The translations under genes and the position numbers were made by a program. The notes beneath the pieces were generated by a model. That model worked only from the letters and a program-made list of their open reading frames with translations. It searched no databases and was not told the origin of the DNA. Below are positions 7,038 through 10,741 of a DNA stretch of 10,741 nucleotides, one piece after another. Within the stretch, counting starts at the first letter, position 1. Each line of letters starts with the position of its first letter. This DNA is from Armatimonadota bacterium (lineage in GTDB: Bacteria > Armatimonadota > Fimbriimonadia > Fimbriimonadales > ATM1), in assembly GCA_003695835.1 (NCBI GenBank), contig RFHN01000244.1, forward strand, positions 1 through 10,741, written 5' to 3'.

Positions 7038-8377
7038 GAGAGAGCCCCTCGAACTGCCGCCACGACGAAGTCCACTTCGTCCTCGTCGAGCGTTCGCGGA
7101 TCGAGCCAGAAGAGGTCGTCTTGGATGTATCCAAACACCGGCGGATGGCTCATCCGTAGCGCTCGCGCCAGCGCCTCCGGATCCGCTCCCGGAAACCCGA
7201 CTCGAGACGTTGGCAGAGTTACACCGGGGAGGGAGCCACCGCCCACCTCCGTTTCGCCGCGGTCGAGGCGCGTTGGGATCGGGGCAAGACGTTCCATGAG
7301 TTCCTTGGCGATGGCGTGCACAGCCTCCGGAGTGCGGCTGAGGTACCGGATCGTTGGGATCTCATGTTCGCGGCCTTCCACATACAGTCGGAGCGTCGCC
7401 TCGAGGCCCGCCGCCGTCAACTTGTCGATTCGGACCGCGCGCGCCAACGGATTCTTCGCGATCTTTTCGATCCACTCCCTCTTGCCAAGGAGGATTCCCG
7501 CTTGCGTCCCGCCGAGAAGCTTGTCTCCGCTCGCCGTTACGAGGTCCGCTCCAGCCGACAGCGAATCCCGGAGAGTCGGCTCGTGCGGGAGGCCGAACCG
7601 CTCGGTTTCGATCAAGCAGCCGCTTCCGACGTCGTCCAACAGTGGGACGCCCAGGCGATGCGCGCATGCCGCCAAATCGCTGACTGTCGGTTCTTCGACA
7701 AAGCCACGGAGCACGAAGTTGCTCGGATGGCAGCGGAGGATCAAGCCGGTCTCTTCGTCGAACGCCTCTTCATAGTCTCGGACGCGCGTGCGATTCGTAC
7801 ATCCAACATCCACGAGGATGCCACCCGCTTGACGAACCACGTCCGGCATCCGGAACGAACCACCGATTTCGACGCTTTGCCCGCGCGACAAGAGCACCCT
7901 CTTCCCCTGTGCGATCGTGTTGACGGCGAGAAGGACAGCGGCGGCGTTGTTGTTGACGACCAGCGCGCTCTCCGCGTCGGTGAGGCGGCAGAGAAGAGCG
8001 CGGAGCCCCGCTTGCCGATCGCCGCGGGCGCCAGTCTGTCGATTCACTTCGAGCGTCGAGTGCGAATCGGCGGCGGCTTGGATGGCGTCCACCGCAGCCT
8101 TGGCGAGGCGCGCCCGGCCCAGCCCGGTGTTCAGGATGGCGCCGCTGCAGTTGATGGCGGGGGCGAAGGCCGGCGTTTGAAGTCTCTCGGCGTGTTCCAC
8201 CGCCCGCTCGAGGATCTGCTCGGGCGAGATCTCCGCCCCACGGGTCGCCTGCTCTCTGGCTTCCTCGATCGCCTGCCTCGCTGCGTCCACCGCGTACGCA
8301 TGAGGGTAGCTCGCCAAGGCTGGCTCTTCTATCAGTTTGGCGACGCTCGGAATCTTCCGATACTGTTGTTGGTCCAC
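7034..8377 (-). CDS. selA: L-seryl-tRNA(Sec) selenium transferase SelA
   Basis: This PLP enzyme converts Ser-tRNA(Sec) to Sec-tRNA(Sec) using selenophosphate. The protein has 447 aa, slightly short of the usual ~460. Residues 1-70 are the helical N-terminal tRNA-binding region with the typical RKIPSV start. Then come INCSGAILNTGLGRA (75-89), VNNNAAAVLL (141-150), SRGQSVEIGGSFRMPDV (164-180), GCTNRTRVRDYE, and LLDDVGSGC (247-254). The PLP lysine is K286 in SGDKLLGGTQAGI. All core SelA motifs are present, so I prefer SelA over the SelA-like aminotransferases of other pathways. The start is GTG 8377, 9 nt after a TAAAAT box with no Shine-Dalgarno, suggesting a leaderless transcript. It leads the operon selA, HD-GYP-like, nitroreductase. 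selB, selC and selD are not in the window. Confidence 0.95.
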   Translation of the reverse strand: MDQQQYRKIPSVAKLIEEPALASYPHAYAVDAARQAIEEAREQATRGAEISPEQILERAVEHAERLQTPAFAPAINCSGAILNTGLGRARLAKAAVDAIQAAADSHSTLEVNRQTGARGDRQAGLRALLCRLTDAESALVVNNNAAAVLLAVNTIAQGKRVLLSRGQSVEIGGSFRMPDVVRQAGGILVDVGCTNRTRVRDYEEAFDEETGLILRCHPSNFVLRGFVEEPTVSDLAACAHRLGVPLLDDVGSGCLIETERFGLPHEPTLRDSLSAGADLVTASGDKLLGGTQAGILLGKREWIEKIAKNPLARAVRIDKLTAAGLEATLRLYVEGREHEIPTIRYLSRTPEAVHAIAKELMERLAPIPTRLDRGETEVGGGSLPGVTLPTSRVGFPGADPEALARALRMSHPPVFGYIQDDLFWLDPRTLDEDEVDFVVAAVRGALS

Positions 8378-8385
8378 GTTCGTTG

Positions 8386-8393
8386 GATTTTAC
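8386..8393 (-). promoter_or_regulatory. -10-like box GTAAAATC upstream of selA
   Basis: Read on the minus strand, GTAAAATC lies 8 nt before the selA GTG; the TAAAAT core is 9 nt away, exactly the spacing seen at mrp. No Shine-Dalgarno follows. It sits in the 99-bp divergent region shared with tatA. A -35 is not recognisable. Confidence 0.55.
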
Positions 8394-8434
8394 GACATGG
8401 AATAGGCTGAGTGCGCCGAGGACTGCTGCTCGGC

Positions 8435-8442
8435 GTATAATC
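8435..8442 (+). promoter_or_regulatory. -10-like box GTATAATC upstream of tatA
   Basis: GTATAATC contains a perfect TATAAT and lies 34 nt before the tatA ATG, so this transcript would have a ~25-nt leader. Unlike the other two boxes it is followed by a ribosome binding site. It faces the selA promoter, and the two -10 cores are 43 bp apart, close enough for shared regulation. No clear -35 is visible. Confidence 0.6.
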
Positions 8443-8460
8443 AGGTAGGCGCAACGCGCC

Positions 8461-8466
8461 AAGGAG
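8461..8466 (+). promoter_or_regulatory. Shine-Dalgarno of tatA
   Basis: AAGGAG lies 10 nt before ATG 8477. It is the clearest ribosome binding site in the window and fixes the tatA start. It contrasts with mrp and selA, which have none. Confidence 0.75.
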
Positions 8467-8476
8467 ACTCAAAAAG

Positions 8477-8704
8477 ATGGACCTGTTTGTTGGCTTTTTG
8501 CAGATGAACGAGCTGCTCATCGTGGCGGTCATGATTCTTCTGCTGTTCGGCGGAAGCAAGATTCCGCAACTGATGCGCGGGCTGGGACGTGGCGCCGGCG
8601 AGTTCCAGCGCGGATTGGAAGAGGGCAAGCGCGCCCTGGAAGAGGTGAAGCGCCAGGCCACCGTTGAGAGCAGCGAAGACAAAGACAAGGACGAGCAGTC
8701 TTAA
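8477..8704 (+). CDS. tatA: Sec-independent (twin-arginine) translocase subunit TatA/TatE
   Basis: TatA forms the pore-like assembly through which folded proteins cross the inner membrane after the TatBC receptor docks them. The 75-aa product has the family layout. A short N-terminus leads into one membrane helix (~12-25, ELLIVAVMILLLFG). The FGGSKIPQL hinge (24-32) follows, then an amphipathic helix with RGLGRGAGEFQRGLEE (34-49), and an acidic-basic tail ending in DKDKDEQS. The phenylalanine-glycine of the hinge is intact. The short tail favours TatA/TatE over TatB. The gene follows a TATAAT box and a good Shine-Dalgarno. No tatC is visible. A downstream gene starts inside or just after it, so tatA appears to lead an operon with a PqqD-like protein and an ABC exporter. 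Confidence 0.93.
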   Translation: MDLFVGFLQMNELLIVAVMILLLFGGSKIPQLMRGLGRGAGEFQRGLEEGKRALEEVKRQATVESSEDKDKDEQS

Positions 8705-9485
8705 TCTGGGCAACAGCCCTCCAAGCCGGTTTGCCTGGCAGGGCTTCGTGCTACCGGTCAGCGACGCCTGGCGGCCGACCGTCTTAAGTGGTTCTTTCGA
8801 GAAAGGGTACGTCCGATTGGAGGACGGAATCGGAATCCTCCAGATTCGCTGGCAGACGGCACGGCAATCTCCCGACCTTCGGGCGCGAGTTTCGAGCTAC
8901 CTGACTCTTCTCGAGAAGAGTGCAAGAAAGCAGAAAAAAGCGATTCAATTCAAACAGGAGGACGCCGCCTTTCGATGGCATGGAGACGCCAAGGGGTACG
9001 GCGCGGCGCTGTGGGATGAGCGCCATGGGAGGGTCTTTCTCGTCGAGCGATCCGGACCGTCCGAAGTTTCCTTCAAGCGGGAAGCAAAAGAGCAGATCGA
9101 GGGGTTGACGTTCCCCGACGGCGAGTTCCTTCCCTGGGAGGTCCTGGGCCTGCAGATCCGTCTACCCAAGACGTTTCGCTTTCACCGTTGGGACCCTCTC
9201 GCCGGACGCATTCGGCTGATCTTCCGCTCTCGCCTCTCGACTCTCACGGCGGAGAGGTGGAGTCTGGCGGACCGCCTTCTCCGTGAGGGATCGCTCGTGG
9301 ATTGGGCGCGGCAGGCGATCGGTGGGAACCCAACGCAGGCAGCCGCGGGGGTCGTTGGCGTGGAGATCGGGCGACTCATCCGCGAGTCCTGTCTGGCCGT
9401 GCACCAACCTGATCGGAATCAGATCCTGGTTTTGAGGGAGCGAGGACTTCGGAGACTGCTGGACCTAAACGAGTGCCTCCCATGA
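8664..9485 (+). CDS. Unrecognised protein encoded ahead of a PqqD-like/ABC cluster (start uncertain)
   Basis: I do not recognise the family. The frame has no ATG start. Options are TTG 8664 (273 aa, overlapping tatA by 41 nt) and GTG 8748 (245 aa, with AGGG 5 nt upstream). I list the longer form because the WQGFVLPVSDAW segment looks like a domain start that GTG 8748 would cut. The N-terminal ~60 residues appear beta-rich with regularly placed aromatics (WQGF, DAWRP, KGYVRLEDG, LQIRW), followed by a basic stretch RKQKKAIQFK. The middle repeats the style (FRWHG, GYGAALWDERHGRVFLVER), and the C-terminal third is helical and arginine-rich. No signal peptide or membrane helix is seen, so it is probably cytoplasmic. 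Its stop overlaps the PqqD-like ATG (ATGA), so the products are probably made together. Confidence 0.65.
   Translation: MRAAKTKTRTSSLNLGNSPPSRFAWQGFVLPVSDAWRPTVLSGSFEKGYVRLEDGIGILQIRWQTARQSPDLRARVSSYLTLLEKSARKQKKAIQFKQEDAAFRWHGDAKGYGAALWDERHGRVFLVERSGPSEVSFKREAKEQIEGLTFPDGEFLPWEVLGLQIRLPKTFRFHRWDPLAGRIRLIFRSRLSTLTAERWSLADRLLREGSLVDWARQAIGGNPTQAAAGVVGVEIGRLIRESCLAVHQPDRNQILVLRERGLRRLLDLNECLP
8716..8744 (+). other. Intercistronic inverted repeat after tatA
   Basis: GCCCTCCA (8716-8723) pairs with TGG-c-AGGGC (8736-8744), giving 5 + 3 bp with one bulged C and a 12-nt loop. It starts 12 nt after the tatA stop. No T-run follows, so it is not a textbook terminator. The 3' arm contains the AGGG that would serve as ribosome binding site for GTG 8748, so the hairpin could hide it. 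It could also attenuate read-through or stabilise the tatA message. Confidence 0.35.
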
Positions 9486-9841
9486 AACGGAAAGGCCGCC
9501 AACCGGACAAGCGCCAATGGCTGCGGATGAAGCCGGCGCGAGCAAGAGGCGTCGAATGGCACGAGGAGGAGGGCAGAGTGGTCATTCAGGACTCGCGCGC
9601 TCCGTCCGGTCTTCGTGGCCGACTGTTCGCGCTCTTGAAGGTTCCATCGCAACGATCCGTCGAGTTGGACGAACTCGGTTCCCATGTTTGGAAGCTGTGT
9701 GACGGGAGAAGGACGCTTCGGCAGATCGCGATCGAGCTCAAGGACGAGTTTCGGATTACGCAGGCGGAAGCGGAGGCATCGCTCCTCGCGTTCCTAACCA
9801 CGTTGGAGCGGCGCGGGTATATCTCTCTTGGAGATCCATGA
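9482..9841 (+). CDS. Stand-alone PqqD-like protein (RRE-type winged helix)
   Basis: This is a 119-aa protein resembling PqqD, the small peptide-binding chaperone of PQQ synthesis whose fold is the RiPP recognition element (RRE). Residues ~22-116 fit: GVEWHEEEGRVVIQ as beta strands, then SVELDELGSHVWKLCDGRRT (59-78), where 'LDELGSHVW..CDG..T..EIA' is the family core. Next are IAIELKDEF and a final helix AEASLLAFLTTLERRGYI (97-114). The first 20 residues are very basic. ATG 9482 is chosen because ATGA joins it to the preceding stop; a GTG 9 nt earlier is less likely. No pqqA/B/C/E or radical SAM gene is in view, so PQQ synthesis is not supported. The neighbours suggest binding of a peptide or partner destined for the ABC exporter (inference). 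Confidence 0.82.
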   Translation: MKRKGRQPDKRQWLRMKPARARGVEWHEEEGRVVIQDSRAPSGLRGRLFALLKVPSQRSVELDELGSHVWKLCDGRRTLRQIAIELKDEFRITQAEAEASLLAFLTTLERRGYISLGDP

Positions 9842-10398
9842 ACTCAGCCATCCGCCGCCAACCCGACCCGCCTCTGCGCATCGCTGCTGCGCACGCGTGG
9901 AGCGGCGTGCGCGTGCGTTTGGTTCGCCAGATTGCGACTTCGTTCGGTGTGCTCTTGGGCGTTGCTTTCTTCGCCTACCTCCAGGCGCTACGTGTCGCGG
10001 GTGAGAGTGGAGATCAAGCGAAGCTCCGTCTGCTGGCCTTCTTCTCTTTGTTGCTCTGCTCGGTCGGCGTGGCGAATTCGATGTTCATGGGCGTCGTGGA
10101 GCGGTATCGAGAGATCGGCACGTTGAAGTGTTTGGGTGCAACCGATCGTTTTATCGCGACGGTGTTCGTGCTCGAAGCGCTCCTCGTGGGCGGCCTGGGA
10201 TCGCTCGTGGGCGCCCTCTTCGGAGCGGGAGTGGCATTACTGTGGACGGGCGCGCCTGAGTCTTCGGCAGGGTTTCTGATCCACGCCATCGTGTTGCCGT
10301 TCGGCGTAGGGCTTGGGCTGACCTTGGCTGCCGCCGTGGCTCCGGCCATCGTGGCGGCGCGAATGCAGGCGAACGACGCGCTTAGGGTGGAAGTGTGA
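9838..10398 (+). CDS. Minimal FtsX-domain ABC transporter permease
   Basis: This is an inner-membrane protein of 186 aa, less than half the size of normal MacB/LolC/FtsX permeases. Four hydrophobic segments are seen: ~32-51, 62-84, 108-136 and 148-173. The FtsX core is clear: VANSMFMGVVERYREIGTLKCLGA (79-101), where ERYREIG-LK-LGA is the coupling-helix signature, then EALLVGGLGSLVGALFG, and the terminal AARMQANDALRVEV. Between segments 1 and 2 only ~10 residues (SGDQAK) stand where MacB-type proteins carry a ~200-residue extracytoplasmic domain. The gene is intact, without a visible frameshift, and is bracketed by ATGA and TGATG overlaps. It therefore looks like a genuinely short form rather than a decayed one. 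It likely dimerises, or pairs with a second permease encoded downstream. Confidence 0.85.
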   Translation: MNSAIRRQPDPPLRIAAAHAWSGVRVRLVRQIATSFGVLLGVAFFAYLQALRVAGESGDQAKLRLLAFFSLLLCSVGVANSMFMGVVERYREIGTLKCLGATDRFIATVFVLEALLVGGLGSLVGALFGAGVALLWTGAPESSAGFLIHAIVLPFGVGLGLTLAAAVAPAIVAARMQANDALRVEV

Positions 10399-10741
10399 TG
10401 AGCCAAAGCGAGAGCGGGAGTGAACGCGAGCCGATCGTACGAACTCGCGACCTGGTCAAAGAGTATCGCATGGGGGACACCGTCGTTCGCGCGCTCGATG
10501 GCGTGACGCTCGACATTCACAAGGGCGACTATGTATCCATCATGGGGCCAAGCGGAAGCGGCAAGAGCACATTGTTCAACATGATCGGCGGACTCGACAA
10601 ACCCACATCGGGTTCCGTCTATATCAGTCAAATTGACATCGCGCAGCTGACGCCGGCTGAACTGGCGTACATGCGCTGTCATACCATCGGGTACATCTTT
10701 CAGACCTTCAACCTGATTCCCGTGCGCACCGCCATCGAAAA
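10398..10741 (+). CDS. ABC transporter ATP-binding protein, LolD/MacB type (3' truncated by window)
   Basis: This is the first 114 residues of a cytoplasmic ABC ATPase that would power the adjacent FtsX-type permease. Seen are TRDLVKEYRMGDTVVRALDGV (A-loop tyrosine at Y23), Walker A GPSGSGKST (50-58), then GGLDKPTSG, and IGYIFQTFNLIP with the Q-loop glutamine Q102. This spacing and the FQTFNLIP wording are typical of the LolD/MacB/FtsE exporter subfamily rather than importers. The signature LSGGQ, Walker B and H-loop lie beyond the edge. ATG 10398 shares one base with the permease stop (TGATG). The ~10-residue Ser/Glu-rich N-terminal extension is slightly longer than usual. Confidence 0.93.
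   Translation, partial: MSQSESGSEREPIVRTRDLVKEYRMGDTVVRALDGVTLDIHKGDYVSIMGPSGSGKSTLFNMIGGLDKPTSGSVYISQIDIAQLTPAELAYMRCHTIGYIFQTFNLIPVRTAIE

Noticed and set aside
6105..7775. Long open frame (556 codons) on the plus strand
   Set aside because: It is antisense to the nitroreductase, HD-GYP-like and selA genes, whose products have clear family motifs. The translation is arginine/serine-rich, low in recognisable motifs, and typical of shadow frames in GC-rich DNA.
7316..8410. 364-codon open frame on the plus strand opposite selA
   Set aside because: Fully antisense to selA, with no family features and no start signals; a GC-rich shadow.
9482..9841. PQQ biosynthesis operon
   Set aside because: Only a PqqD-like protein is present. 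There is no pqqA precursor, pqqB, pqqC or radical SAM pqqE in the window, and the neighbours are an ABC exporter, so a PQQ call would overreach.
10014..10682. 222-codon minus-strand frame opposite the permease and ATPase
   Set aside because: The plus-strand FtsX and Walker A motifs explain this DNA; the minus frame shows only low-complexity Ser/Thr/Pro-rich sequence.

Overview
The window is a GC-rich, densely packed bacterial chromosome segment. It has seven complete genes with clear family assignments, three further complete genes that are less defined, and one partial gene at each edge. Genes abut or overlap by a few bases, and no gap exceeds 100 bp. There is no IS element, tRNA, rRNA, CRISPR array or phage gene. 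I cannot name the species. An RND pump and TatA suggest a didermic, free-living bacterium. The three operon leaders share a -10-like GTAnAATC box without an obvious -35, and two of them have that box only 9 nt before the start codon. This would fit a phylum with many leaderless mRNAs; Armatimonadota/Fimbriimonadia is my guess, from general impression only.

Layout. (1) Positions 2-5620, plus strand: the C-terminal part of an HAE1-type RND efflux transporter; mrp/apbC, an Fe-S carrier P-loop ATPase with its own promoter; a homocysteine S-methyltransferase/methylenetetrahydrofolate reductase fusion (YitJ type), 2 nt behind mrp; and an XdhC-family molybdoenzyme maturation factor. (2) Positions 5610-8377, minus strand: a selA operon, read selA, then a small HD-GYP-like protein (4-nt GTGA overlap), then an NfsA-like nitroreductase. 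Its last gene runs tail-to-tail into xdhC with an 11-bp overlap. (3) Positions 8378-8476: a 99-bp divergent promoter region. (4) Positions 8477-10741, plus strand: tatA, an unrecognised protein, a stand-alone PqqD-like protein, a very small FtsX-domain permease and the start of a LolD/MacB-type ABC ATPase. The last four are joined by ATGA, ATGA and TGATG overlaps and continue past the window.

How the genes fit together. The plus-strand left block is mostly housekeeping: Fe-S delivery, one-carbon/methionine metabolism and molybdoenzyme maturation. The selA operon implies that the organism makes selenocysteine, although selB, selC and selD are not in view. The right-hand operon is the best candidate for something undescribed. 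It couples a PqqD/RRE-type peptide-binding fold, a protein of unknown family and a stripped-down ABC exporter lacking the usual extracytoplasmic domain, all behind a Tat translocase subunit. Its substrate cannot be deduced from this window.
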